Shown: positions 37,382 through 49,995, counted from the first letter of the stretch. The stretch is 64,000 nucleotides of DNA from Pseudorasbora parva (GCF_024679245.1 NC_090177.1:45068518-45132517); one strand, 5' to 3'. Numbers and translations: made by a program. The notes: generated by a model not told the origin, from the sequence alone.

Positions 37382-39653
37382 CAAGCAGCCATTATCGGGG
37401 CCAAGCGCAAAGAAGAAGACAAGACATGCCAGCATGGCTGGAAGTCTCAAGCCAACTGCAACAATGAGCCATTAAGGACCTATTAAGTTGATTTTAGGCA
37501 AAATAGCAGTCAAATTTTAAATACAGTCAATAATAATGGTTTAATGGTTTATCACTTTCGACCAATAGGTGTCACTGTTACGAAACTGATGTGGTTTAGT
37601 CAGATTGAGATGACAATGACACATGCAAAGTTTGGTGTCAATATGTCAAAGCATTGCAGAGATACAGCCTCAAGAGTAATTTTTGCATCATGGCTCAACT
37701 CTGTTGCAGTGGTATATGAAAACTGTTTTGTCTATCAATCCGAAATCCATAAGTATTTGTCAGCATGGTCTGAAGACGATACGGATCAATTTTGGTGAAA
37801 ATCGGACAAACGGTCTAGGATGAGTTTGAAAAAGTAGATTTTTAACAAATAACAAGATGGAGCACAGATATGTTTGCAAAATATGGCAAAATTGGTATCT
37901 ATCTTCTCGGCATGAGCCAATGAATGTATTATGACCAGTCTCATTACAATAGGCTAATTTAATCAAAAGTTATTAGCATTTTTGTACATTTTATTACAAC
38001 TTTTGACCACAAGGTGGCGCTGCCCCGAAACTTTTTGAATATCTTCGGGACATAGAGCGGAAGACACATACCGAGTTTTGTAATGATACACTAGTGCATT
38101 CTTAAATTATAGCATTAGCATTTTAAACCGTAATACTGCATTGAAGTCAATGGGAATTTCATGTTTTGTTTTATTATAGCGCCACCAAGAGGCACAATCC
38201 CACCAATTTTTTTATGTGTCCTCGTAGTGAGCCCATACATATGTGTGTCAAGTTTGGTGAAAATATTTCATTTTGTTTTGGAGTTATAGACATTTATATG
38301 AAAAAACACGTAAAAAATGACTGACACCTGACTTTGATTGGATTTTACTACCCCTTACTATCAATATTTTGAGATTTGGGCATTAGCGTATAGCTATCGA
38401 CCTATGTTTCCGAACTTCTGAGGCTGGTTTCGTCTCGATCGGACTAGCGGTTTCGAAGATATCAGCAAATGTTTTTTAAGCACTAAATTACAACTCTGCG
38501 CAAACCATATGCCGAAACCTGGCAAGTCTGGTATCGTTGGAGTCGGCAAGGATTCAGGAGACCAAAAAACACACTCCCATCAAAATATGTCAACCACACC
38601 CAAAGTTATAAGCGTTTGAAAAAAAAAATTCTCCACTAGGTGGCGCTGTTTCGAAACTTCTCAGGCTACTTCAGGGCATCGTGGTGATGACCCATACCAA
38701 GTTTCGTAACAATCCGTTCATGCGTTCATAAAATACAGCATTTTTGCACATAATTCAAAATGGCCGACATCCAAAATGGCCGACATGGTAAAATTGGATA
38801 TCAGTCGACTCGGCATGACGCCCTGAATCTAATGAGACCAATTTTATGATTTTTGGATAAACGGTTCAGAAGTTATAAGCCAAAATATGCATTTTTCGTA
38901 TCTCCGGACCAGTAGGTGGCGCTGCGCCGAAACGCTGCATGTTGCTTCAGGTCATGCTTGTGATGACATGTACCAAGTTTGGTTTGAATACGATAAAGCG
39001 TTGTGGAGATATAGCCTTTAGTGTGTTTTTGCAACCTCCACGTAAAATTTGTTTGTGCGTTTATTGAAAACGATTGGACGAATCAACTTGAATTCCATAA
39101 CTTTTTGTCAACATGCTCTGAAGATGATCTGTTTCAATTTTCGTGAAAATCGGAGCAACGGCCTAGGAGGAGTTCGAAAAAGTAGGTTTTTCAGAAAATT
39201 CAAAATGGCGGGAAAATTTGCATACCGGAAAATGACATCATAGGGTGAAATCGAATCGGCTTGAGCCAAGGAATCCGATGAAAAAAGAATTTTGTTTCTA
39301 GCCCTTAGGGGTCAAAAGTTATAAGCATAAATATGAGTGAAACTTTGGACAGGTGGTGGCGCTAGAGGGATTGAGTTAGAGGCACCAAATTTGCTATAGT
39401 GACAGCTCAGACTGGCCTCTATGAGTGTGCCAAATTTCACAACTTTTTACCATACGGTTCTATGGGCTGCCAGAGACTCCTATGGCGGAAGAAAAAGAAG
39501 AAGAAGAAGAAGAAGCAGAATAATAATAATAGGAACACTAACGATTTCAATAGGTGCCTCCGCACCTTCGGTGCTTGGCCCCTAATAATAGGAACACTAA
39601 CGATTTCAATAGGTGCCTCCGCACCTTCGGTGCTTGGCCCCTAAATATAGCTG
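37382..39653 (+). repeat. Macrosatellite unit 18, B/A mosaic
   Basis: B-type in the first ~1.3 kb, then A-type from TTTCGTAACAATCCG onward, including AAAATATGCAT, GGACCAGTAGGTGGCGCT and TTGTGGAGATATAG (as in unit 3). This is the reverse arrangement of units 8 and 11. It ends in two 59-mers. Confidence 0.95.
39527..39644 (+). repeat. 59-bp minisatellite, 2 copies (unit 18/19 junction)
   Basis: Exactly two periods (118 bases). The normal 59-mer type is joined to a diverged unit start (GCAGCAATTGTCGGGG). Confidence 0.94.
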
Positions 39654-41956
39654 CAAGCAGCAATTGTCGGGGCCAAGCGAAATGAAGACCCTAAGACATG
39701 CCAGCATAGCTAGCTAGGAGTATAAGACCAACTGCAACAATGAGCCATTAAAGACTTATTAAGTTGATTTTAGGCAAAAAAGCAGTACAATTTTAAATAC
39801 AGTAAATAATAATGATTTAATGGTTAATCTTTTTCGACCAATAGGTGGCACTGTAATGAAACTGATGTGGTGTAGTCAGACTGAGGTGGCAATGACACAT
39901 GCAAAGTTTGGTGTCAATATGTCAAAGCATTGCAGAGATACAGCCTCAAGAGTCATTTTTTGCATCATAGCTCAACTGCGTTGCTGTGGTGTATGACAAA
40001 TGGTTTGTCTATCAACACGAAATCCATAACTATTTGTTCTCATGGTCTGAAGACGATACGATTCAATTTTGGTGAAAATTGGACAACAGTGTAGGATGAG
40101 TTTGAAAAAGTAGGTTTTTAACCAATAACAAGATAAAGGGTAGAGAGGTTTGTCAAATATGGACAAAATTGGCGTCTATGTTCTCGGCAGGAGCCAATGA
40201 ATGAATGTGACCAGTCTCATTACAATAGGCTAATTAAATCAAAAGTTATTGACATTTTGCACACCTTATTACAACTTTTGACCACAAGGTGGCGCTGCCC
40301 GAAAACTTTTTGAGTACCTTCAGGGCATGGAGCAGAAGACACATACTGAGATTTGTAATGATACACAAATGCATTCGTTAAGTGTAACATTAGCATTTTA
40401 TTCCCTAATACTGCATTGAAGTCAATGGGAATTTCATGTTTTGTTCTATTATAGCCCCACCAAGAGGCACAATGGCACCATTTTTTTAATTTGTCCTCAG
40501 AATGAGCCCATACATATACGTGTCGAGTTTGGTGAAAATACCTCATTTTGTTTTGGAGTTATAAACATTTACATGAAGAAACACGTAAAAAATGACTGAC
40601 ACCTGACTTTGATTGGATTTTACTACCCCTTACTATCAATATTTTGAGATTTGGCCACTATCATATAGCTAGCGACCTATGTTTCCGAACTTCTGAGGCT
40701 AGTTTCGTCTCGATCGGACTAGCGGTTTTGAAGATATCTGCTAATGTTTTATAAGCACTAAATTACAACGCTGCGCAAACCATTCGCCGAAACCTGGCAA
40801 GTCTGTTATCATTGGACTCGGCAAGGATTCAGGAGACAAAAAAAGTTACTCCCATCCAAATATGTCAATCACAGCCAAAGTTATAAGCATTTGGGGAAAA
40901 AAATTCTCCACTAGGTGGCGCTGTTTCGAAACTTCTCAGGCTACTTCAGGGCATTGTGTTGATGACCCATACCAAGTTTCGTAACAATCCGTTCATGCGT
41001 TCATAAAATACAGCATTTTAGCACATAAATCAAAATGGCCGACAGCCAAAAAGGCAGACCTAGTAAACTTGGATATCAGTTGACTCGACATGACTCCCCG
41101 TATCTAAGGAGATACATTTTATGATTTTTGGATAAATGGTTTAGAAGTTATAAGCCAAAATAGCCCTTTTTTGTATCTCCGGACCAGTAGGGTGCACTGC
41201 GCCGAAACGCTGCATGTTGCCTCAGGTCATGCTTGTGATAACATGTACCAAGTTTGGTTTGAATACGATAAAGCGTTGCAGAGATATGGCCTTTGGTGTG
41301 CTTTTGCAACCTCTACGTAAAATTTGTTCGCACATGTATCGTAAACGATTTGAAGAATCAACTTGAATTCCATAACTTTTTGTCACCATGGTCTGAAGAT
41401 GATCTGGTTCAATTTTCGTACAAATCAGACGAACCGTCTAGGACGAGTTCGAAAAAGTAGTTTTTTTTGGAAAATTAAAAATGGCGGGTAATTTTTATGA
41501 CGCAAAACGACGTCATAGGGTGCAATCGAATCGGCTTGAGCCAAGGAGTCAGAGAAAATTTTGATTTTGTTTCTAGCCCTTTTAGTTCAAGAGTTATTAG
41601 CATAAACATGAGTGCAACTTTGGACAGTTGGTGGCGCTAGAGGGATTGAGTTAGAGACTCAAAATTTGATATATTGACAGTTGTGACTGTCCTTTATATG
41701 TGTGCCAGATTTCATCATGTTCCCGCGAGCGGTTCTATGGGCTGCCATTGACTTGTGAGCGGAAGAAGAATAATAATAATAATAAGAACGCTAACGGTTT
41801 CAATAGGTGCCTCCGCACCTTCGGTGCTTGGCCCCTAATAACGATTTCAATAGGTGCCTCCGCACCTTCGGTGCTTGGCCCCTAATAATAATAGGAACAC
41901 TAACGATTTCAATAGGTGCCTCCGCACCTTCGGTGCTTGGCCCCTAAATATAGCTG
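39654..41956 (+). repeat. Macrosatellite unit 19, strongly diverged
   Basis: Second member of the diverged class. It shares CAATTGTCGGGG, CATAGCTAGCTAGG, CCAATAGGTGGCACTG and GGACCAGTAGGGTGCACTG with unit 9, but differs from unit 9 at many positions (for example ATAGCCCCACC and TTTGGCCACTATCATATAGC). It ends in three 59-mers, one of them truncated. Confidence 0.95.
41783..41947 (+). repeat. 59-bp minisatellite, 3 copies, middle one shortened (unit 19/20 junction)
   Basis: The first copy has the diverged type (AAGAACGCTAACGGTTTC). The second lacks AGGAACAC (CCCCTAATAACGATTTC). The third is the normal type. Confidence 0.93.
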
Positions 41957-44107
41957 CAAGCAGCCATTATCGGGGCCAAGCGCAAAGAAGAAGACAAGAC
42001 ATGCCAGCATGGCTGGAAGTCTCAAGCCAACTGCAACAATGAGCCATTAAGGACCTATTAAGTTGATTTTAGGCAAAATAGCAGTCAAATTTTAAATACA
42101 GTCAATAATAATGGTTTAATGGTTTATCACTTTCGACCAATAGGTGTCACTGTTACGAAACTGATGTGGTTTAGTCAGATTGAGATGACAATGACACATG
42201 CAAAGTTTGGTGTCAATATGTCAAAGCATTGCAGAGATACAGCCTCAAGAGTAATTTTTGCATCATGGCTCAACTCTGTTGCAGTGGTATATGAAAACTG
42301 TTTTGTCTATCAATCCGAAATCCATAAGTATTTGTCAGCATGGTCTGAAGACGATACGGATCAATTTTGGTGAAAATCGGACAAACGGTCTAGGATGAGT
42401 TTGAAAAAGTAGATTTTTAACAAATAACAAGATGGAGCACAGATATGTTTGCAAAATATGGCAAAATTGGTATCTATCTTCTCGGCATGAGCCAATGAAT
42501 GTATTATGACCAGTCTCATTACAATAGGCTAATTTAATCAAAAGTTATTAGCATTTTTGTACATTTTATTACAACTTTTGACCACAAGGTGGCGCTGCCC
42601 CGAAACTTTTTGAATATCTTCGGGACATAGAGCGGAAGACACATACCGAGTTTTGTAACGATACACTAGTGCATTCTTAAATTATAGCATTAGCATTTTA
42701 AACCGTAATACTGCATTGAAGTCAATGGGAATTTCATGTTTTGTTTTATTATAGCGCCACCAAGAGGCACAATCCCACCAATTTTTTTATGTGTCCTCGT
42801 AGTGAGCCCATACATATGTGTGTCAAGTTTGGTGAAAATATTTCATTTTGTTTTGGAGTTATAGACATTTATATGAAAAAACACGTAAAAAATGACTGAC
42901 ACCTGACTTTGATTGGATTTTACTACCCCTTACTATCAATATTTTGAGATTTGGGCATTAGCGTATAGCTATCGACCTATGTTTCCGAACTTCTGAGGCT
43001 GGTTTCGTCTCGATCGGACTAGCGGTTTCGAAGATATCAGCAAATGTTTTTTAAGCACTAAATTACAACTCTGCGCAAACCATATGCCGAAACCTGGCAA
43101 GTCTGGTATCGTTGGAGTCGGCAAGGATTCAGGAGACCAAAAAACACACTCCCATCAAAATATGTCAACCACACCCAAAGTTATAAGCGTTTGAAAAAAA
43201 AAATTCTCCACTAGGTGGCGCTGTTTCGAAACTTCTCAGGCTACTTCAGGGCATCGTGGTGATGACCCATACCAAGTTTCATAACAATCCGTTCATGCGT
43301 TCATAAAATACAGCATTTTTGCACATAATTCAAAATGGCCGACATCCAAAATGGCCGACATGGTAAAATTGGATATCAGTCGACTCGGCATGACGCCCTG
43401 AATCTAATGAGACCAATTTTATGATTTTTGGATAAACGGTTCAGAAGTTATAAGCCAAAATAGGCATTTTTCGTATCTCCGGACAGGTAGGTGGCGCTGC
43501 GCCGAAACGCTGCATGTTGCTTCAAGTCATGCTTGTGATGACATGTACCAAGGTTGGTTTGAATACGATAAAGCATTGCGGAGATATAGCCTTTAGTGTG
43601 TTTTTGCAACCTCCACGTAAAATTTGTTTGTGCGTTTATTGAAAACGATTGGACGAATCAACTTGAATTCCATAACTTTTTGTCAACATGCTCTGAAGAT
43701 GATCTGTTTCAATTTTCGTGAAAATCGGAGCAACGGCCTAGGAGGAGTTCGAAAAAGTAGGTTTTTCAGAAAATTCAAAATGGCGGGAAAATTTGCATAC
43801 CGGAAAATGACATCATAGGGTGAAATCGAATCGGCTTGAGCCAAGGAATCCGATGAAAAAAGAATTTTGTTTCTAGCCCTTAGGGGTCAAAAGTTATAAG
43901 CATAAATATGAGTGAAACTTTGGACAGGTGGTGGCGCTAGAGGGATTGAGTTAGAGGCACCAAATTTGCTATAGTGACAGCTCAGACTGGCCTCTATGAG
44001 TGTGCCAAATTTCACAACTTTTTACCATACGGTTCTATGGGCTGCCAGAGACTCCTATGGCGGAAGAAGAAGAAGAAGAAGAAGAAGCAGAATAATAAAT
44101 ATAGCTG
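41957..44107 (+). repeat. Macrosatellite unit 20, haplotype B
   Basis: B-type, with one mixed marker (TTTCATAACAATCCG) near 43280 and private AAAGCATTGCGG. GAA linker. Confidence 0.95.
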
Positions 44108-46258
44108 CAAGCAGCCATTATCGGGGCCAAGCGCAAAGAAGAAGACAAGACATGCCAGCATGGCTGGAAGTCTCAAGCCAACTGCAACAATGAGCCATTA
44201 AGGACCTATTAAGTTGATTTTAGGCAAAATAGCAGTCAAATTTTAAATACAGTCAATAATAATGGTTTAATGGTTTATCACTTTCGACCAATAGGTGTCA
44301 CTGTTACGAAACTGATGTGGTTTAGTCAGATTGAGATGACAATGACACATGCAAAGTTTGGTGTCAATATGTCAAAGCATTGCAGAGATACAGCCTCAAG
44401 AGTAATTTTTGCATCATGGCTCAACTCTGTTGCAGTGGTATATGAAAACTGTTTTGTCTATCAATCCGAAATCCATAACTATTTGTCAGCATGGTCTGAA
44501 GACGATACGGATCAATTTTGGTGAAAATCGGACAAACGGTCTAGGATGAGTTTGAAAAAGTAGATTTTTAACAAATAACAAGATGGAGCACAGATATGTT
44601 TGCAAAATATGGCAAAATTGGTATCTATCTTCTCGGCATGAGCCAATGAATGTATTATGACCAGTCTCATTACAATAGGCTAATTTAATCAAAAGTTATT
44701 AGCATTTTTGTACATTTTATTACAACTTTTGACCACAAGGTGGCGCTGCCCCGAAACTTTTTGAATATCTTCGGGACATAGAGCGGAAGACACATACCGA
44801 GTTTTGTAATGATACACTAGTGCATTCTTAAATTATAGCATTAGCATTTTAAACCGTAATACTGCATTGAAGTCAATGGGAATTTCATGTTTTGTTTTAT
44901 TATAGCGCCACCAAGAGGCACAATCCCACCAATTTTTTTATGTGTCCTCGTAGTGAGCCCATACATATGTGTGTCAAGTTTGGTGAAAATATTTCATTTT
45001 GTTTTGGAGTTATAGACATTTATATGAAAAAACACGTAAAAAATGACTGACACCTGACTTTGATTGGATTTTACTACCCCTTACTATCAATATTTTGAGA
45101 TTTGGGCATTAGCGTATAGCTATCGACCTATGTTTCCGAACTTCTGAGGCTGGTTTCGTCTCGATCGGACTAGCGGTTTCGAAGATATCAGCAAATGTTT
45201 TTTAAGCACTAAATTACAACTCTGCGCAAACCATATGCCGAAACCTGGCAAGTCTGGTATCGTTGGAGTCGGCAAGGATTCAGGAGACCAAAAAACACAC
45301 TCCCATCAAAATATGTCAACCACACCCAAAGTTATAAGCGTTTGGAAAAAAAAATTCTCCACTAGGTGGCGCTGTTTCGAAACTTCTCAGGCTACTTCAG
45401 GGCATCGTGGTGATGACCCATACCAAGTTTCATAACAATCTGTTCATGCGTTCATAAAATACAGCATTTTTGCACATAATTCAAAATGGCCGACATCCAA
45501 AATGGCCGACATGGTAAAATTGGATATCAGTCGACTCGGCATGACGCCCTGAATCTAATGAGACCAATTTTATGATTTTTGGATAAACGGTTCAGAAGTT
45601 ATAAGCCAAAATAGGCATTTTTCATATCTCCGGACAGGTAGGTGGCGCTGCGCCGAAACGCTGCATGTTGCTTCAAGTCATGCTTGTGATGACATGTACC
45701 AAGTTTGGTTTGAATACGATAAAGCGTTGCGGAGATATAGCCTTTAGTGTGTTTTTGCAACCTCCACGTAAAATTTGTTTGTGCGTTTATTGAAAACGAT
45801 TGGACGAATCAACTTGAATTCCATAACTTTTTGTCAACATGCTCTGAAGATGATCTGTTTCAATTTTCGTGAAAATCGGAGCAACGGCCTAGGAGGAGTT
45901 CGAAAAAGTAGGTTTTTCAGAAAATTCAAAATGGCGGGAAAATTTGCATACCGGAAAATGACATCATAGGGTGAAATCGAATCGGCTTGAGCCAAGGAAT
46001 CCGATGAAAAAAGAATTTTGTTTCTAGCCCTTAGGGGTCAAAAGTTATAAGCATAAATATGAGTGAAACTTTGGACAGGTGGTGGCGCTAGAGGGATTGA
46101 GTTAGAGGCACCAAATTTGCTATAGTGACAGCTCAGACTGGCCTCTATGAGTGTGCCAAATTTCACAACTTTTTACCATACGGTTCTATGGGCTGCCAGA
46201 GACTCCTATGGCGGAAGAAAAAGAAAAAGAAGAAGAAGAAGAAGCAGAAATATAGCTG
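44108..46258 (+). repeat. Macrosatellite unit 21, haplotype B
   Basis: B-type, with GCGTTTGGAAAAAAAA near 45340 (usual TTTGAAAAAA), which removes a stop codon and makes a spurious 66-codon ORF. It has an A-like ACCAAGTTTGG near 45700. The linker is an AAG run with interspersed AAA. Confidence 0.95.
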
Positions 46259-48637
46259 CAAGCAGCCATTATCGGGGCCAAGCGCAAAGAAGAAGACAAG
46301 ACATGCCAGCATGGCTGGAAGTCTCAAGCCAACTGCAACAATGAGCCATTAAGGACCTGTTGATTTTAGGCAAAATAGCAGTCAAATTTTAAATACAGTC
46401 AATAATAATGGTTTAATGGTTTATCACTTTCGACCAATAGGTGTCACTGTTACGAAACTGATGTGGTTTAGTCAGATTGAGATGACAATGACACATGCAA
46501 AGTTTGGTGTCAATATGTCAAAGCATTGCAGAGATACAGCCTCAAGAGTAATTTTTGCATCATGGCTCAACTCTGTTGCAGTGGTATATGAAAACTGTTT
46601 TGTCTATCAATCCGAAATCCATAAGTATTTGTCAGCATGGTCTGAAGACGATACGGATCAATTTTGGTGAAAATCGGACAAACGGTCTAGGATGAGTTTG
46701 AAAAAGTAGATTTTTAACAAATAACAGGATTGAGCACAGATATGTTTGCAAAATATGGCAAAATTGGTATCTATCTTCTCGGCATGAGCCAATGAATGTA
46801 TTATGAGCAGTCTCATTACAATAGGCTAATTTAATCAAAAGTTATTAGCATTTTTGTACATTTTATTACAACTTTTGACCACAAGGTGGCGCTGCCCCGA
46901 AACTTTTTGAATATCTTCGGGACATAGAGCGGAAGACACATACCGAGTTTTGTAATGATACACTAGTGCATTCTTAAATTATAGCATTAGCATTTTAAAC
47001 CGTAATACTGCATTGAAGTCAATGGGAATTTCATGTTTTGTTTTATTATAGCGCCACCAAGAGGCACAATCCCACCAATTTTTTTATGTGTCCTCGTAGT
47101 GAGCCCATACATATGTGTGTCAAGTTTGGTGAAAATATTTCATTTTGTTTTGGAGTTATAGACATTTATATGAAAAAACACGTAAAAAATGACTGACACC
47201 TGACTTTGATTGGATTTTACTACCCCTTACTATCAATATTTTGAGATTTGGGCATTAGCGTTTAGCTATCGACCTATGTTTCCGAACTTCTGAGGCTGGT
47301 TTCGTCTCGATCGGACTAGCGGTTTCGAAGATATCAGCAAATGTTTTTTAAGCACTAAATTACAACTCTGCGCAAACCATATGCCGAAACCTGGCAAGTC
47401 TGGTATCGTTGGAGTCGGCAAGGATTCAGGAGACCAAAAAACACACTCCCATCAAAATATGTCAACCACACCCAAAGTTATAAGCGTTTGAAAAAAAAAA
47501 TTCTCCACTAGGTGGCGCTGTTTCGAAACTTCTCAGGCTACTTCAGGGCATCGTGGTGATGACCCATACCAAGTTTCATAACAATCTGTTCATGCGTTCA
47601 TAAAATACAGCATTTTTGCACATAATTCAAAATGGCCGACATCCAAAATGGCCGACATGGTAAAATTGGATATCAGTCGACTCGGCATGACGCCCTGAAT
47701 CTAATGAGACCAATTTTATGATTTTTGGATAAACGGTTCAGAAGTTATAAGCCAAAATAGGCATTTTTCGTATCTCCGGACAGGTAGGTGGCGCTGCGCC
47801 GAAACGCTGCATGTTGCTTCAAGTCATGCTTGTGATGACATGTACCAAGGTTGGTTTGAATACGATAAAGCGTTGCGGAGATATAGCCTTTAGTGTGTTT
47901 TTGCAACCTCCACGTAAAATTTGTTTGTGCGTTTATTGAAAACGATTGGACGAATCAACTTGAATTCCATAACTTTTTGTCAACATGCTCTGAAGATGAT
48001 CTGTTTCAATTTTCGTGAAAATCGGAGCAACGGCCTAGGAGGAGTTCGAAAAAGTAGGTTTTTCAGAAAATTCAAAATGGCGGGAAAATTTGCATACCGG
48101 AAAATGACATCATAGGGTGAAATCGAATCGGCTTGAGCCAAGGAATCCGATGAAAAAAGAATTTTGTTTCTAGCCCTTAGGGGTCAAAAGTTATAAGCAT
48201 AAATATGAGTGAAACTTTGGACAGGTGGTGGCGCTAGAGGGATTGAGTTAGAGGCACCAAATTTGCTATAGTGACAGCTGAGACTGGCCTCTATGAGTGT
48301 GCCAAATTTCACAACTTTTTACCATACGGTTCTATGGGCTGCCAGAGACTCCTATGGCGGAAGAAGAAGAAGAAGAAGAAGCAGAATAATAATAATAGGA
48401 ACACTAACGATTTCAATAGGTGCCTCCGCACCTTCGGTGCTTGGCCCCTAATAATAGGAACACTAACGATTTCAATAGGTGCCTCCGCACCTTCGGTGCT
48501 TGGCCCCTAATAATAGGAACACTAACGATTTCAATAGGTGCCTCCGCACCTTCGGTGCTTGGCCCCTAATAATAATAATAATAGGAACGGCTACGATTAC
48601 AATAGGTGCCTCCGCACCTTCGGTGCTTGGCCCCTAA
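46259..48637 (+). repeat. Macrosatellite unit 22, haplotype B, last unit of the array
   Basis: B-type. It has a private deletion of TATTAAGT near 46358 (GGACCTGTTGATTTT) and AACAGGATTGAGC near 46726. It ends in four 59-mers, after which the repeat stops. Confidence 0.95.
48394..48637 (+). repeat. 59-bp minisatellite, 4 copies, at the right edge of the array
   Basis: Three normal 59-mers, then an expanded (AAT)n and a fourth, diverged copy (GGAACGGCTACGATTACAATAGG) with an intact hairpin and CCCCTAA. It is the outermost copy, consistent with less homogenisation at the array edge. Confidence 0.93.
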
Positions 48638-49199
48638 TAATGCGTTTGATTTATATAGCGCTTTTCTAGGCACTCAAAGCGCTTTACATAGAAGGGGGGA
48701 ATCTCCTCAACCACCACCAATGTGCAGCACCACCTGGATGATGCGACGGCAGCCATATTGCGCCAGAACGCTCACCACACACCAGCTGATTGGTGGAGAG
48801 GAGACCGAGTGATGAAGCCAATCAGGAGAGGGGGATTATTAGGAGGCCATGATGGACAGAGGCCAATGGGCAAATTTGGCCAGGATGCCGGGGTTACACC
48901 CCTATTCTTTTTCCGAAAGACATCCTGGGATTTTTAACGAGCACAGAGAGTCAGGACCTCAGTTTAACGTCTCATCCGAAAGACGGTGCTCTTTGTCAGT
49001 ATAGTGTCCCCATCACTATACTGGGGCGTTAGGACCCACACAGACCTCAGGGTGAGCGCCCCCTGCTGGCCTCACTAACACCTATACCAGCAGCTCCTGG
49101 TTTTCCCAGTTGGTCTCCCATCCAGGTACTGACCAGACTCAGCCCTGCTTAGCTTCAGTGGGAAACAAGTCTTGGGCTACAGGGTGATATGGCTGCTGG
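48638..49199 (-). mobile_element. 5S-rRNA-derived SINE (SINE3-like), near full length
   Basis: Read on the minus strand, the element starts near 49199 with a 5S-rRNA-like head (GCAGCCATATCACCCTG). It has the pol III internal promoter pieces AAGCTAAGCAGG (49144-49155) and CCTGGATGGGAGACC (49112-49126), as in vertebrate 5S rRNA. A long body follows, ending near 48641 in AAAGCGCTATATAAATC, the kind of 3' tail shared with CR1/L2-like LINEs in fish. 5S-headed SINEs with LINE-like tails are known from zebrafish (SINE3). The head is too altered to be a functional 5S gene. It abuts the last macrosatellite 59-mer. Confidence 0.85.
49055..49069 (-). promoter_or_regulatory. CTCF consensus site within the SINE
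   Basis: The minus strand reads CCAGCAGGGGGCGCT, an exact match to the vertebrate CTCF core consensus. It faces opposite to the plus-strand CTCF-like cores in the macrosatellite. Binding is inferred from the motif only. Confidence 0.6.
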
Positions 49200-49518
49200 T
49201 TAAAGACATGAAGGAACATGGCCAGCCTGGAGGGAATTATTAATGACCTTAGTTATAAAGGGACTTAAGACACAGAGGTGAGCTCACGTGCATATGGTTG
49301 CCAGATTGCACATGTTTAAGTAAAACACAGGATAGTATACGTGTTCTTTTGGCAACTGCAGCATGAATGCTCGAACGCTCTTCTTTTTCCCTCCGATAAA
49401 ACCAAAGGGTGCCTTTTGTTCAAGTTTTTATTTTTTAAAATACATTTTAGTCTTGTTTTTTTTCCATCAACGATGTTGCATGTTTATATAGTCACAATAA
49501 TAATTTAAGGACGTTTAT
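49200..49518. other. Intergenic stretch, nothing recognised
   Basis: No ORF, RNA gene or repeat family recognised. T-rich tracts occur near 49425-49460 and there are no clear duplications. Confidence 0.6.
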
Positions 49519-49753
49519 CAATAATAATAATAATGATAATAATAATAATAATAATAAATTTTATTTGTAATGCACTTTATATTAAACAAAATCTCGAAGT
49601 GTTACAGAATTAAAACAATCAACAACAATAAATAAGTAAATACAATTAAATAAACAAAACTGAAAAATTTAGAAGTAACAAATCAATCAAAAACTCTCCT
49701 AAAAGGTGGTTTTAAGACCACGCTTAAAAGCATTCACAGTCTGTGGGGTCCGA
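49519..49753 (-). mobile_element. Retroelement 3' tail with (ATT)n
   Basis: On the minus strand the sequence runs from ACTGTGAATGCTTTTAAGCG through an AT-rich 3'-UTR-like stretch to AAAGTGCATTACAAATAAAA and then an ATT-repeat (49519-49556). A simple-repeat end instead of poly(A) is typical of L2/CR1-type LINEs and their SINEs in fish. The sequence resembles a common fish interspersed repeat, but I cannot name the family. Confidence 0.6.
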
Positions 49754-49995
49754 GTGATGAAGCCAATCAGGATATGGGGATGATTAGGAGGCCATGATGG
49801 ACAGGGGCCAATGGGCAAATATGGCCAGGGTGCCGGGGTTACACCCCTTTACTTTATCAAAGGACATCCTGGGATTTATAACGAGCACAGAGAGTCAGGA
49901 CCTCAGTTTAACGTCTCATCTCGAAGACTCAAAGGTGCTCTTTGACAGTACAGTGTCCCCATCCCTATACTGGGGTGTTAGGACCCACACAGACA
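49754..49995 (-). mobile_element. Partial second copy of the same SINE body
   Basis: This stretch aligns with 48806-49043 of the neighbouring SINE (GTGATGAAGCCAATCAGGA through GTTAGGACCCACACAGAC). It lacks both the 5S-like head and the 3' tail. The left end passes directly into the retroelement tail and the right end directly into LINE sequence. Confidence 0.85.

Larger units (their letters stand above)
1..48637 (+). repeat. Macrosatellite array, about 2.15-kb unit, 22 copies, open to the left
   Basis: The same block of about 2.15 kb recurs head to tail with its start motif (CAAGCAGCCATTATCGGGG, variant in units 9 and 19) at 70, 2321, 4472, 6620, 8812, 11187, 15393, 17532, 19707, 21864, 23993, 26132, 28280, 30428, 32639, 34837, 37382, 39654, 41957, 44108 and 46259; one further unit, beginning at 13547, has lost it. 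Most units look nearly identical by eye. Unit length varies mainly through the linker. The short ORFs in each copy (84, 64 and 68 aa) recur only because the DNA recurs; they have no recognisable domain and are broken by single variants in some copies, so I do not call them genes. The array begins inside a junction minisatellite at base 1, so it continues to the left. Confidence 0.98.

Noticed and set aside
1..48637. CRISPR-like or rRNA-gene array
   Set aside because: The repeats are 2.15 kb and contiguous, with no spacers; no rRNA, tRNA or intergenic promoter sequence was recognised in the unit.
49085..49199. A 5S rRNA gene on the minus strand
   Set aside because: The pol III promoter boxes are recognisable, but the sequence diverges from 5S and runs on into a SINE body, so it is a 5S-derived SINE head.
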